64,000 nucleotides of DNA from Daucus carota subsp. sativus (GCF_001625215.2 NC_030386.2:39340796-39404795), one strand, 5' to 3'. Counted from the stretch's first letter, positions 1-12,400 are shown. The notes: generated from the letters alone by a model not told the origin. Translations and numbers: made by a program.

Positions 1-664
1 AAGCAGTGTTTTGTTTCATCAGGGTTGAAGATTATGTCATCTCTAAGATATCATGAGAGAATTGCAATGTCAAAAATAAAAGTATGCTTGTAGAGTTCAT
101 TTGTATTTTAATTGGGTCATAAGCTTTGTCCTTGCTTTAGCAATGATTGTTGGGCTCCCAGCTTTCAGTAATCTGGGACCGCAAGTTATCCGTTAACTTT
201 CATTTCGAAGAATGCAGATTCCATTTATATGCGTTCCTGACCTTGCCTTTCTTGTTTGTATAAGTGGGATAGTTATATAAGAGTTTATTCCTTTTTGCAC
301 CCCATTGGTTTTGGCCAAAATCACTTTATTACTTATACTTACTTTCTATAATTCCACTATGCATCTCTTTATTTTTTTTAGCGCCTCACTTTGCACTCTT
401 TCCGTTAAAAGACTCAGGGGTAGTTTGGGCAATATTAAAATATTAATTATAGATAGATCTTTATTTAATTTTTTTGACCCTCTAAACGATATTTTTTGAA
501 AATTCTTAAAGAATGAAAGTTGTAGCAAACGAAAAGATCTTTTTAAAATAATAAAATTCAAAATTATTGAAATCTTTTTTGTAATTTTTTAATAGATTAT
601 AAAAATTAGAGATCTTGTAAAAATTTGTAATAAATTCAATTAATTTCGGATTTTGATGATTCGA
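1..664. other. Intergenic DNA, no gene recognised
   Basis: AT-rich sequence with only short random reading frames. The first ~300 bases are somewhat less AT-rich and could be the 3' untranslated end of a gene lying to the left, but no coding similarity is visible. Confidence 0.4.
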
Positions 665-882
665 AAAACACTTCCAATCGTCTTTAACTTTCGTTCATGT
701 TGTGTCCTCATATTATGTTTCGAAATATTTTTGAAAAATTGAATTTTAAACTAAAAACATGAGTTGAATTTTAAACTAAAAACATGAGTTGTAAATATAT
801 ATTATTATTTCAAAATATTTCGAAACATAATATGAGGAGACAACATGAACGAAAGTTATAGGTAATTGAAAGTGTTTCCAAA
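665..882. repeat. Foldback (MITE-like) element with ~75-bp inverted arms
   Basis: The left arm (about 665-740) and right arm (about 808-882) are near-perfect reverse complements, including the shared stretch around cctcatattatgtttcgaaa. The short loop contains a 25-26 bp tandem duplication (gaattttaaactaaaaacat plus gagtt, twice, at about 741-790). No flanking target-site duplication could be assigned with confidence, so the superfamily is open. It abuts the PRP8-derived fragment. Confidence 0.7.
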
Positions 883-885
883 CGA

Positions 886-1305
886 GTGCAGCGTGCTTGT
901 GGTGATGAAGTAATTGTCACTACCACAAGCCCTTACGAACAGGCTGCATTTGGGTCTAAGACTGATTGTCGTGTGAGAGCAATTTCTGCGATAAATGACC
1001 TTTATCTTCGAGTGAAGCATATATATGTTAATATCCTGCTTGTACCTTCTCATGTTGTCTATGCAAGGTGTGATTTACATCAAGGCTTACCCTTGGTGTA
1101 ATTTTGGTGCAGGAAACAGGCTACACGTATATTATGCAAAAATATATTTTAAAAAAATTCATATGCATTGCGGATCTGCGGACTCGAATTGCAGGCTATT
1201 TGTATGGAGTTAGTCCTCATGGGTATTTACCTACTCACTATGAGAAAGTTCAAATGCTGCTCAGTGATCGTTTTCTTGGTTTCTACATTATAAGATTTGT
1301 TAGTT
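886..1305 (+). pseudogene. Degenerate fragment of PRP8 (spliceosomal U5 snRNP protein), C-terminal MPN/JAB1-like part
   Basis: Three pieces of conceptual translation match the C-terminal region of PRP8 in the right order. Bases 886-1040 give [13 protein letters not shown] followed by VRAIS and HIYVN; about 1108-1212 give [20 protein letters not shown] and [10 protein letters not shown]; 1213-1276 give [19 protein letters not shown]. In intact PRP8 a long segment separates the GVSP and HGYLP blocks; here they are fused, so an internal deletion is inferred. Between the first two pieces lie about 60 non-matching bases ending in tgcag just before GAAACAGG, which looks like a retained intron acceptor and points to genomic DNA rather than a processed copy. 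There are stops and no upstream PRP8 domains. It cannot encode a working splicing factor. Identification rests on remembered family motifs. Confidence 0.75.
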
Positions 1306-1368
1306 AATACGTTGCATGGTTTACACAAGTACATTTAAGCAAGTATTCCAGTTACGTATAAACAACTG

Positions 1369-1645
1369 CTCCTTCCGTCTCTCCCATTTTTTTACACTTT
1401 TTTTTTAGGTTGTCCTATTCAATTCTTTACATTTCAAAACAAAAATAGTCGATGGGTCCCACAACTTCTCCACTTTTCTTTCCTTTTCACACTATTTTCA
1501 CTCCAATATCTTCTTTTTATATATTAAAAGTCAATGGGTCCCACCACTTTACCCACTTTTCTTCCTCTTTTCAACTACTTTATATATAATTCTTAACCTC
1601 CGTGCCCAACCCATTCGATAAGAAATGGGAGGGACGGAGGGAGTA
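1369..1645. mobile_element. Stowaway-like MITE
   Basis: The left end reads ctccttccgtctctcccatt; the right end is its near reverse complement, aatgggagggacggagggag followed by ta. The terminal motif CTCCCTCCGTCC and TA at the junction are typical of Stowaway (Tc1/mariner-derived) elements. No coding capacity. Confidence 0.75.
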
Positions 1646-1691
1646 TTATTTTTCTAATTTCCGAGGCTATTAAATCATATGATCTGTTATG

Positions 1692-2003
1692 CAGGGACGT
1701 ATCCAGGGTGAGGGCAGTGGGGGTACTCGCCCCCACTGATTTTCAAAGTAAATCCATATCTCTACTATCAAATTAATCAAATGTTTTAGTTGCCCCCAAG
1801 GTTAGGGTGTTGTGAGTTCTCATTGTAGATGCAAGTTCGATTTCTTATGACAATTCTAGTTGATTTTATGATTTTTTGCCTCGGCTCCTTTCCTTCAGCA
1901 GATCTTTTGCCCCTCTACCTTTCCATTTCCTCTATGCTATATTTTACTTTTTCTTCTCTCCTATTTTTGCCCCCACTACTTCCAAATTCTAGCTACGTCC
2001 CTG
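1692..2003. mobile_element. Non-autonomous TIR element (cagggacgta termini)
   Basis: Termini are cagggacgta (1692-1701) and tacgtccctg (1994-2003), with subterminal gggggc/gcccccact blocks at both ends. The bases tatg occur directly outside both ends (1688-1691, 2004-2007) and may be the target-site duplication. The interior reads through as an open frame of ~114 codons that is not protein-like. Superfamily not certain. Confidence 0.6.
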
Positions 2004-2015
2004 TATGCAGCTACG

Positions 2016-2960
2016 TATGCCACAAATTTTACTTGGGTTGTGTTGATAGCTTTAAGGAGTTTAGTTCTCTGTTTATGCGGGGATGGGGACAGGGGTGTGC
2101 AGTTGTGTGGTGCGGAGCTACCTATGTATCATTGTATTCCAGCTTAATAGCAAACATGAAAATCTCACTCTAAGGTAAGTGCAGTGTGCGAGTGGAGGAC
2201 TTTTCTGCGTTGTAAATGGGCCTAACAAATTGAGTCAATGAATACGTTTTCCTGACAATTTCTTAGCTCTAGGGGGTTATTGATTACATTATGTTTTTAA
2301 CATAAATCGTAAAACTAAGACCACTTTTTATATATCACCGGAAGCTCTAATAATATAGAAAACCGTTTTTTTTTTTTTTTTTATCAACATGATTTTAGAG
2401 AAATTAACAAATGTCTTGTTATTGGAAGATCTATGTCGTGTCTATTATTATATGATTTTATTTTGTAAGAAGTTCGAATCAATTTTTTGAAAATATTTCT
2501 TCATTATAAGAAAATAGATAATTTTGATAAAAAAAAAAATCGGACGAAATTACGCTATTTCTTTGTAGTGAACCGATTCACTTATCCTGAAATAAGATGA
2601 ATCAACCAAAAACACCTAATTCACTATACTTTTCATACAACCAACCAACCCATACCATATTTAATTTTATATGAAAAACTATTAATTTCACCAGATTTTA
2701 TGGAAATGAGTCATGAGTTATTTCCGACCAATAGTTAAACTTGTTTTCAGTTCGTTGAATTAGTTAGGCGTACATGCTCGTTACTTGGTGAAGTGGGCAC
2801 GTGGCCCAGACAAATCAAAAAGAAAAATCAAACGATATATACCCTTCTAGGAAAGTTCCATGTTAAGACACAAGCACATTACGTCAGCAAATGACGTACC
2901 AAATTTCACTAGTTGAGCAATATACTACACAACATTTTGCTCTTACCAGGAAGCTGCATG
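2016..2960. promoter_or_regulatory. Intergenic region and promoter of the WRKY gene
   Basis: Includes a poly-T tract (about 2367-2383), a G-box CACGTG at 2798-2803, and the palindrome TACGTCA-N5-TGACGTA at 2880-2898, which carries two TGACG cores in opposite orientation (the binding core of TGA-type bZIP factors). A TATA-like stretch, ttatatata, lies at about 2970-2978. The spacing suits transcription starting near 3000, upstream of the ATG at 3070. Regulation by TGA factors or salicylic acid is inference. Confidence 0.5.
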
Positions 2961-3069
2961 GTCACATAAGCAAGTGGCTTATATATACCCACACATAAAT
3001 AAATCAAATATAAGTACTGCAATATCATTCAAGTCTTTCTCAACTCTCAAGTCTTCTCCTCATACCACC

Positions 3070-5807
3070 ATGTCCATGTCCACTTTACTTGTACCACTAA
3101 TCCAAACTCCTGGCTCAAACCCTAACCCTAGCATGATTAACAGTTGTGTCAACGATAATCGCGATGATTTGGGGTTTGATTTTTCGGATTATCTTGCGTT
3201 GGAGGACGATTATTCATGCAACTTGAGCTCATTTCTATCGGATAGTGCTCCGGTGATCTTGCAAGATAATTTGCAGACTAGTGCTGAGAGTTCTATGAAT
3301 TCTAATCCTGATGATGTGGATAACTCTCATGATCATCATCTGTTGCAAATGTTAGTGAATATTAATTCCTTTCGATATTGATATTTATGTTGATTTGATT
3401 TGTTTTTTGATCAGTTGCGGTAATTTAAATAATTCTACCTTTTTTAAGAATAGAGGGGTAAATTTTGGTTACTTTCTCAATACCTTCGTCAAATCACTTA
3501 TGTTAATAACCAATCCATCTAAAATCTCGACGTTTTACGGAAATACTTCAAAAGAATTTTATAACGTTAACATGAGTCAACTTATCACTTTACAAATTAG
3601 TACTGTATATGTTTTAATATAATAATATTGGATTTGTGCAGAAAAAAATGCAGTAAAAGGATGAAGTGCACAGGAGGTGACAAGGGTTCTAGGATTGCAT
3701 TTAGAATGAAGACTGAGCTCGAGGTTTTAGATGATGGATACAAGTGGAGAAAGTATGGGAAGAAGATGGTTAAAAGTAACCCTAATCCAAGGCAAGTTTT
3801 ATAAACTCCTCGTCATCTCCTATATAATCAATTTTAGTGAACTTTAATCTAATATATAACAGAAAGCGATATCTTTTTTTTTAATTTTCTAATCAGTATA
3901 TATAATAAATCAACTAATTAATTAATTGATTATACCCATTGAAATGCATATCTATAGACCATGTAATCTCCTTTGCAGTTGGTTTTTAAGCATTTTGTTT
4001 ATTTAATAGTCGCCAACATTGAAAGTACATATCTAAGTATATATATACGAGAACACGTAGCTTTATTTTCTATCACTCTTTCTTGACGCGGGTATGTGGA
4101 CACATACGAATACTATAGAAGCTAATTATTATAATATGAATAGATAAATTTAAAAGAATCTCTGCCTTTGAATGTTTATGAAACTTAGGCAAACATACCA
4201 TTAGGATATGTATTAACCATATGTTTGAATGAAAATGATTAATTTGGATAAAATCAAATGACATTTATAATATTTATAGTTTTTACTAAACTTCCATTTT
4301 GAAAAGAAGATTCATTCTTCCCCGACTTTTTCCGATTTTTGTCATAAAATATTTGCACATCACTCATTTTTTAAAAAAAAATTTATTTCCCTCCTTTTAT
4401 TTTGTTTTTAAAATTCATTGCATTACACTTGTGTGTCGGAAGTTTTCATGAATAATTAATGACTTAGGGGCCGTTTGGCCAAGCTTAAAAAAAGTGCTTC
4501 CATACTTAAAGTAAAGAAGTAGAGTAGAAGTGAGAAGTAAAAAAGTTAATAAAATGTTTGGAAAAGAAGCAGAAGCTGTGAGAAAGAAGCTAGCATTCTC
4601 AGCTTCTTAAAAGTGCTTCTGCTTCTCTACACAAACGGGTCAAGAAAAGCAGAAGCCAGAAGCAGAAATTACTTCTGCTTCCCAAACAGCCCCTTAGTTT
4701 GTATGTTAGAATTCAATCAAATTCGATTTTGGAATAAATGAGCTAATAAGTTGTCTTGATTTACGTCCATTCCGAGTTTCATATTTTAGCGAGTTTAATG
4801 TATATTTTATTGACTTTAATGTTTTATCGAATTGGATGCTACTTTGTTAGGTTATTTAATTATTAAACATATGTAAAAAATAAACTTAAAAAATTGATTT
4901 GGATTTAATTTCAACTAAAAGCATTTTTGTGGATTTATAAAAGGTAAAATAATGTTAAGAAATAACTTTTCAGTTTTCAGATATTATTTTGTACCACCTT
5001 TTCAGAAGAATGGTATAAAATATCGACAACTAAATAGACTCGTTATCGAGATAAAATAATTGTCTCTGCCATATTAAGACCAGTGAGAAGGAATTCATTT
5101 ACTCAATTTTAATATGTAATTTCCCATAAGCCCCATAATAGTTTATATTTGAGTGAAAATTGCGAATTGCAGTAATCAAAATGATTTTGAAGCTAGTTCT
5201 ACACTTGACAAATCTCTATTTAGTGTAAATACTTCTGCATCTATATAACTGTAAATACTGAATAGTTATAATTTGATTATAGACTTTTTAATGGGGATAA
5301 AATTATTACTTATCTTTCAAAGCCTATGAAGAAGACTTGCACGTTCAAGTCAACCCCTAGTCCTTTCGAGCTTGCCCGCAAGCAAAGATGCTTTAGCACA
5401 AAGTCACAAACATTTGGCACCCTCTGTCATTGGCCGATCTATCCACAATTATATAATCCTTGCAATCCTACTTGTTGCTAAAAACTAAAAAGAGACAGTG
5501 TTGTAATAACATATACCGATACTTCAGATACAAATTTGTCTATAATATCTAAAAGAGATGTATACAAATACTTAAATTAATGCATTATATATATACAATA
5601 TACATAGGCAAATATAGAAAATCGATGTAAAAACAGTCTTGCTAATATGTTAATTTATTATATTACAGGAATTACTACAAGTGCTCAGCTGTAGGGTGCA
5701 AAGTGAAGAAACGAATAGAAAGAGAAATAAAAGACACCAGCTATGTCATCACTACTTATGAAGGCATTCACAATCATGAAACCCCTCATTCTCTATTCTA
5801 TTTCTAA
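3070..5807 (+). CDS. WRKY transcription factor, group IIc, WRKYGKK type (WRKY50/51-like)
   Basis: Three exons: 3070-3350, 3642-3791 and 5669-5807, giving 189 residues. The DNA-binding domain runs from about residue 112 to 182. WRKYGKK is at 129-135, and the zinc ligands are C149, C154, H178 and H180 (C-X4-C-X23-H-X-H). The WRKYGKK core instead of WRKYGQK, the short length and a single domain match the AtWRKY50/51 branch, whose Arabidopsis members act in salicylate-jasmonate cross-talk. The N-terminus is Ser/Asp/Asn-rich with no other domain. The second intron interrupts the codon for R144 just before NYYKCS, the conserved WRKY intron position, and begins with GC (AG|GCAAGT) rather than GT. 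The start at 3070 is chosen because an upstream in-frame start at 2974 would fall at the TATA box. Intron 2 is 1877 bp and carries a Tourist-like MITE. Confidence 0.88.
4467..4693. mobile_element. Tourist-like MITE (PIF/Harbinger) in WRKY intron 2
   Basis: Termini are ggggccgtttggcc and ccaaacagcccc, flanked on both sides by TTA (4464-4466 and 4694-4696), the 3-bp target duplication typical of PIF/Harbinger elements. The interior is rich in agaagcagaagc and its complement, so it can fold. Non-coding, 227 bp. Confidence 0.8.
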
Positions 5808-7865
5808 ACCCAGACGCAGTTTGAATCACAACTTCCTCTACTTAGAAGATTTCATGCACCAGGGATTCAGCGATCTAATGGGAGACGGAAACTCTGTTCC
5901 AGGTGCTCCATGTAGAATTTGATTCGTATATAGACTTAAAAAGGACTTGTTGGAATATTTAGATATATAAACACACATGTCTGAGGGATGAACTGATCCT
6001 TGACCACTGTAGTTTGGTATTCGACGCCTCTAAAATATTTAAACTTTCAACGACACAAAAAATTGTTGGTGGGGAGCATGATTACTACCACCCTGGTAGA
6101 CCTTTCAAACAATTGAAACGGAGCCAAAGTCACTTACTTTCCTGCCTAAAAATTGCCCTTGCTTACTCCCCTGCCTGAAAATCAGTATATCTTTCTCTAC
6201 TCAAGTAGTCTTATGTGGTCTGATCAGCCTATGTCATGTAAAATCCAGGATATACAACTATACTTTCAGACCTTCTAATCTTATCTTTGAACTGCACTAT
6301 TGTATAACTCAAAAAAGGAACATGTGTAAGAGCTTAGAATAGTATTCTGTCTTCCAGAATGTATGTATATAGATAATAAGAAAACAAAGTCGTTGGCTAT
6401 TCCAAAATACTACCATAAAACATTCTACAGCACATATAGGCACCCAGTTCCATAAGTTTTGCATTCTAAACCAACTTCCCATATTAAAGAGAGAAACTTA
6501 AGTAAAAACGCACATACAAAGAATGCATGCCTGCTCCTTTAATCATTTCATAATACTCTGTCTCGTAAAATATTCTTAAGTATTCATGCTACATAACAGC
6601 AGAATGCAAACCAAGCCAAAAATTGAACTTCCACAAATTCCCAAAAGTTGAAAATTCACAGCAAAGAGAAAATTGGATTTAAGTTCCACAAAATTCCCAA
6701 AAGTTGAAAATTCAAAGCAAAGCAATAACTGGAATTTAATGAACAGATATAACACTGCCCCCAAATTACAAGCAGCCTCATAAGAATTTCTTAGAATTAT
6801 CTAGGTCATTTATGAGTTCATTATTATCTGAAGTCCAGAATTCCCACAATCATGCAGGCTACAGTTTGAGAATTTGGGCCCTAAATATCATTCTTAAACT
6901 CTCTTAACCTGAACAATACCAAGTTTAGAGTGATTGTGATACCTTCAAAACTTCAAATCGAGTATCTGCATACGACACTCATAAATGTTGGTAACAAATG
7001 TGTTAGCCCGCAGGTCAAGTTTAACAGTTATCATCTCTTAAATTAGATTCTAATACGTAAATAAGATTTTCATAGGTAGAACTTGCTAACGTAGTTTGTA
7101 CCAAGGCTTCAGGTCGCTTTGCTGTGACACATGATCAAGTGTTTTTGTACTCATTTAGTAGCCTCAACATGACACAAGATTCACTATGTTCCATACTACA
7201 TTAGTAATCATGCAATAACAAAATTTAGTTGGACACATTGAACAGAACCATGACTTCACTAATGTCAAAATTGCCAACAAATTTAATTTCTTAGTAAAAA
7301 TAAGACTATTCTTAGCTGCAAGACGAAAATACAAGCCATGGACAATAACTTCCACGTATAAGAACAAGGACCTGATACAGGAAGATAACTTAAAGTGGGC
7401 TACTTACCAAACTTCATGATATTGTAAGATGAAATGATCCTTTAACATAAGAAAATGTAAAATAAAAAAAATGTGATAACGAGGCCAGCATAAAGATGTG
7501 ATAAGGCGGCCAGAGGGAGGGGGGGGGGGGGATTTGCCTAAGGGTGAATGTAATTTTAAGATACAGCTTTTGCAATAGAAAGGGAATAACAAAAGGGAAA
7601 GTATTGTCACAAAATTTAAAAGCTTTCCTATAATACAAAAAAAAGTGCCACAACCAAAATATGAACCGGCAAATAAAGATAAATTAACCATCTGCAGCTG
7701 CAGCGCTTATGATTACATATATGTGAGGTAAGCTACCAGGCATAAATTAATCAAACCCAACATTACAGGCATAAAAAGAAGATCTTATGCGGTTGCATAC
7801 CATTAATATTCCCATCGAGTCAGAACTGCTGGGTAATTATGCTCTCACAGGACTACTGCAACTTT
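5808..7865. other. Intergenic DNA between two convergent genes
   Basis: Contains the WRKY 3' untranslated region, the downstream region of the minus-strand membrane protein gene, and no recognisable coding region. A direct duplication sits at about 6628-6722: two copies of ttccacaaattcccaaaagt followed by tgaaaattcaaagcaaag, with slight divergence. A run of about a dozen G lies at about 7518-7531. Confidence 0.5.
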
Positions 7866-9274
7866 TCACCAGCCATATTTTGCCAGAAAGTCCTTAGTTC
7901 TCTTTCTAAAGCGAGTAAGGATGATGATTACTAAAGCTAAGATCCACGAAGGGAGATAACCACCTGAGAAGTTCAACTTTTGCGCCCATTGTGGAGTCTC
8001 CTTCATAACAAATACTATTAGAAGCGTTATAACTGCCACTCCTAGTACTATTCTGCTGATTGGATTGACCAAGGAGTCCTGAAATCATTCAGAACATCAA
8101 ATCTTCAGAATAAATAAATAAACTCTATTAAGCAACAATCTACTACCTTACATAATATAATAATAATCATCAAATTTTCAGCACAAACTTCATGAAAGCA
8201 TTCAATACACAAACAATTGCAACTAAAATCCAATTTTTTTTACCCAGTATATAATTTTTGCTGTCGATAATTAAACAAATAAATTAGCTTGAAATGTCCA
8301 ATTACTTACAAATCCACCCAATTTCACCTATTTCAGCCATATATGTGTACACATACTATTTATGTAGTAACCTATGTCAGCATTATATATAACCAAATTA
8401 CACCCTCAAAATTACACTCGAAGATATCTAATTAGAATCGCATTATATATAACCAAATTACAGTCCAACTAACCTTCAATATTACACCCTCCCATATTAT
8501 AAAAGCGCCTTGTTCATGCATAACACTGAACTAATTCATGTACCTCATTCACTTCATATACAAAGACAACAGTATTTTTGTTTATCCACAAAACTACTAG
8601 AAACATAATGAGCAATTCAGTGTGTAGACAAAAACTGCTAGACACTGACATAGACATCACAATCGAATTACGAATCATGACGATCAGCATTCACATTTTA
8701 AAAACTTAATAGAATTCAATTTCAAGTCTAAGCACTTAACAATTAGCTACAAATGTCAGTGCTCTCTCTCTCCCTCCCCCTCTCCCTCTCTCACACACAC
8801 ATGAGTATCTCTTCCACCTCCACCCTCTCCATCCCTCTCCCTCTCCCCCTATCTCTCTCTCTCTCTTACTTAATTAAGAATAAGTACCTTAGGTTCTCCG
8901 TCAATTGCAATAACAGCACCATCAGTGTACGGAATCATCGACAATCCATTTCTCGGATAAAACCTAATCGGAGCGCCACGTCCAGTCGCCGAATTAAACG
9001 CATAAATAGCTTTAAAATTGTACTTCTCCAGAATCTCTCGAACTTTGATTTGATCTTGTTCGTAACCGCCGAGACTCGATTTAAAAGAGTCGATCGGACC
9101 TCTACCGCGCCGAAAAAGGTTGATCTCAATTTCAGGAACCTTCGTTTGCGACCAACGAGGCCTCCAATCGGTACTCCGTAACGGTAATAACGGTGTAGAC
9201 TCGTCGGACTCGTCAATTCCGGTGGCCGGAGATGTGGTTTCGTCGATTTCTCCGGCGGTGCTTTTTGTAGTCAT
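7866..9274 (-). CDS. Conserved plant membrane protein of unknown function, two exons
   Basis: Exon 1 is 9274-8888 (129 codons), exon 2 is 8078-7866; the junction CCTAAG|GTACTT ... TTTCAG|GACTCC is in phase 0, giving 199 residues. The N-terminal half is soluble: an acidic Thr/Ser-rich leader, STPLLPL at about 26-32, then a charged domain containing LEKYNFKAIYAF and GRGAPIRFYPRNGLSMIPYT. The C-terminal exon holds two hydrophobic spans (about residues 137-154 and 172-185) separated by an amphipathic loop, and ends in a basic tail RFRKRTKDFLAKYGW. It resembles an uncharacterised protein conserved in plants, but I do not recognise a named family. There is no signal peptide; the N-terminus is probably cytosolic or stromal. 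The intron carries CT-rich microsatellite sequence (8757-8870) next to the donor and a duplicated 22-bp piece at 8380 and 8440. Confidence 0.8.
8757..8871. repeat. CT-rich microsatellite in intron
   Basis: Imperfect (CT)n/(CCCTCT)n tract with a short (CA)n patch, lying 17 bases inside the intron donor of the membrane-protein gene. On the transcribed strand it is a purine-rich GA tract. Confidence 0.85.
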
Positions 9275-9473
9275 GCTAATTAGTTAGTTGATGAAACTGT
9301 TGTTTTTTGCCATTTTGGTAGGAAATTAAATTTGGGCGTATTTAGTTTGGTTATAAATTTTTAATTAAAATTTGGGAAATTGAGTGAAGAGAGCAAGTTC
9401 TCGATTTACGTTATAAATTAAAATTTTAATATATTTGAAGAAATAATAATTCAACAATGTTTCAGTGATAAAA

Positions 9474-12400
9474 TGTGACGCCCCCAGATCCACATTCCGC
9501 AGATCTGGTCCGCCACTAAACATCTGGCTCAAAACAACACTTGCATTACCTATTAATATTACACAATCCAACTCTTTCCCCACAAGTCCAGGGTCGATCG
9601 TCTTGCAACATTACTACTGAGTCTAACTTTATTACATAAAGGGAAGTCTGATTTCAAACCATTATAATAACTATAGCTCGTACTACCAAGCGGCGTAGTC
9701 TAGCAGTCTCAGCTTGGATGATGCCCTTTTCCCTGCTTTTGCCAAAAACCCATTTCCGGGCGGTTTCTCTTGAGTTGTGCCATACTCACTATTTACTGCT
9801 CAAAAAGGAATAAAATAGATGCAAGAATGAGCAATCAAATTGCTCAGCAAGTCCACACAGAACAAAACAACAATCAACAGAATATGCACGTAAGGCATAG
9901 AAAACAATTTAATTCAAAGCAACATAAAGCAGCTACTGTCAAATGACAACACAAGTTCAAGTAAAGAAAACGCTGGTCTTCCACCTTTCGGTATCACTAC
10001 ATGGCTCGATCAGCACCATTTCGTGAATACCGTTCTCCTGTGTGATCTTTGCAGTCTGATCGTAACCGCACAAGACACACCTACCACTCTCATTTGCTAG
10101 CATAAGGGTTAACATTTGTAACCCTAAACTATCTGCCTTACCAGATAGTAAATTCTCAACTCTACCACGAATTTAATAAATTCGTGTTGACCAGCTTGAA
10201 CAGATTCCTCCGAATACAAGGAAATTCTCCCAAACAAACACTTCTCAATCATCTCTACCAAAGAAGTGCGAACAATGCACCCTTTCAACAAAGATTACCC
10301 GAAGGTAGAAGTGAATGATAATCAAAATGACTAGATTCCAAAGAATGAGATGATCTCCAAAAAGGGAGTAAGTTAATTGTGGTGAGATCATCGCTGCATG
10401 TATTCACTTCAAGTTTCGAAGATTCAAAATATTATCGTTATTGGGATCGGCTCATTCCCGTACAATGAGAATGCTCGAATTATAGAAAGTAATATATGAA
10501 CAATATCTTTAGAGCCTTCAAAATGAAACGGAAATAGTTTCTCAATTTACATTGGTACGAAATGTAATATCTCACAATCAACACTTTTCACATAATTATC
10601 GAATAGGCACGAAAACTTCACGTTAAGAGAGGGATAGTAAACTTGCCTGATGTCCTTAGCTTATAAAAATACTTCTGAATCAAATCGATTAATCAAGCTT
10701 TGCCTTTTCCGAATAAAAACATTCTACGCCACAAAAATAATTGATTTAGTAATATTCATCACAAAATAATGATCTCGAAAGATCACTAAAAATTATTTAA
10801 TTTATTCTAGTATATATTTAATCTCGAATAGATATATGATTATCTTATTCTCTTTCTTTAAATATTTCACTCCATTTTTTGTGGTTTGTTCAATTTAAGA
10901 ATATAAGGTTTATCCCCCACGAATAGCGATTTCAGTATTTCCACTTTATAATATCTAATTTCCCCAACGTCTAACTTTTCTATAATTAAAATTCTAACAT
11001 AATAAGTTATCACCAAGCCCGTGTTTTATAATTCCCTCATTTCCTTTCCACCAACCCAAACAACCTATTTGATTTTATAAATTCTTACATATCAATAACA
11101 AATATTTATTTATCCACTTAATACGTGATCTCACTCTCTTTATGTAGGTCAGGCTATCCAATTAGCATTGAATATTCAACAATTATTTAATAAACTATAT
11201 CCAAGATTATTCTTTCATTTTCAAGTTATTCACAACTTTTATTATACTTTAAATCCAACTAAATTCTCTCCCAAAATTAATTAATATTATAATATTTCCA
11301 CACTAATCATTAAATTATAATCTTACACCATCCACTTATTAAAATCTACAATATTAGTCCAAATTCAACATTAAATATTCCCAAATTACCTTATTTCCAT
11401 TTTATTACTATTAGTTCTCCCATTTATGAATTTAATAATCTATCTTTATCTCCCCCAACTCACCTCTCTCCCTCACCACATCTCTCTCTCTCTCTCTCTG
11501 CCGCAACACCACCACCAACATACACCCGTCCCCGGCTCAGGCATACACACACATACCCAGAACACACACACAGAAAGGATACCACCGTACGCACATAACT
11601 CGCCTCTCTCTCCCCGTGTCTCCTTTCCTCACCATCTCTCTGCCTTGCTCACCCCCTTCTCCCCCTGCTTACTCCGCCGCGAGACTCCGTCGGCCGTACC
11701 GACGCGAGAGCTCCGCCCCTCTCCTGCCCACCTTCAACCCCCGAACCTTCAACTTCCAATACCCAACACAATTAATCAACAATTTCAAGCTTGAAACCAA
11801 ACCCCACTTTATGTATATACTCCCATAAACCATAATAAAGAAAGTAAATTAATTAAAATTACAAAATAAATATGCAAAGATTCATGCTAAAAGGAACATA
11901 ATAGGATAAGTATCACAGATGAAACATAAATTATACATACTGCTGGGTACCCATTTCTTGAATAAAGAATATACATAAAAATTTCCTAAAAAAAAAAGGT
12001 TATTACCTTAATTAAAGGGATATATATTTTCTTTTTCTTTTTCTTTCTTCTCGGTGAATTCTTCCAAAAATCCTCCTGGCTCACTTCCTCTACTTCCCCA
12101 TTTTTTTGTTTTGCAGACCAAACACCAAACTCAATTTTCTTCGGTTTTTATACTACTTCTTTAATCGCAATTAACATTTAAAAATCTCTTTAATCAACCC
12201 TTAATTAGGTGATTACTTGGGCCCTAATTTAAGGAACTTGGTCGCCAAGTTATTATAAATATATTTTATTTATTTATTATTTATTTATTTCTTTTCTTGC
12301 GCACCAAGTTACGCTTCGCAAAAAAATTTAGATTGTTTCGTTTATTCTTGTATAATCTGCTCCCGGCTCATTTAACGTTAATTATTCTAACAGTTTTCGG

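Noticed and set aside
8753-9181. 142-codon plus-strand frame
   Set aside because: Built from a CT microsatellite plus the antisense of exon 1 of the membrane protein gene.
11426-11794. 122-codon plus-strand frame, repeated at 20937-21305
   Set aside because: It lies within both LTRs, is driven by CT- and CA-rich low-complexity DNA, and is antisense to the element.
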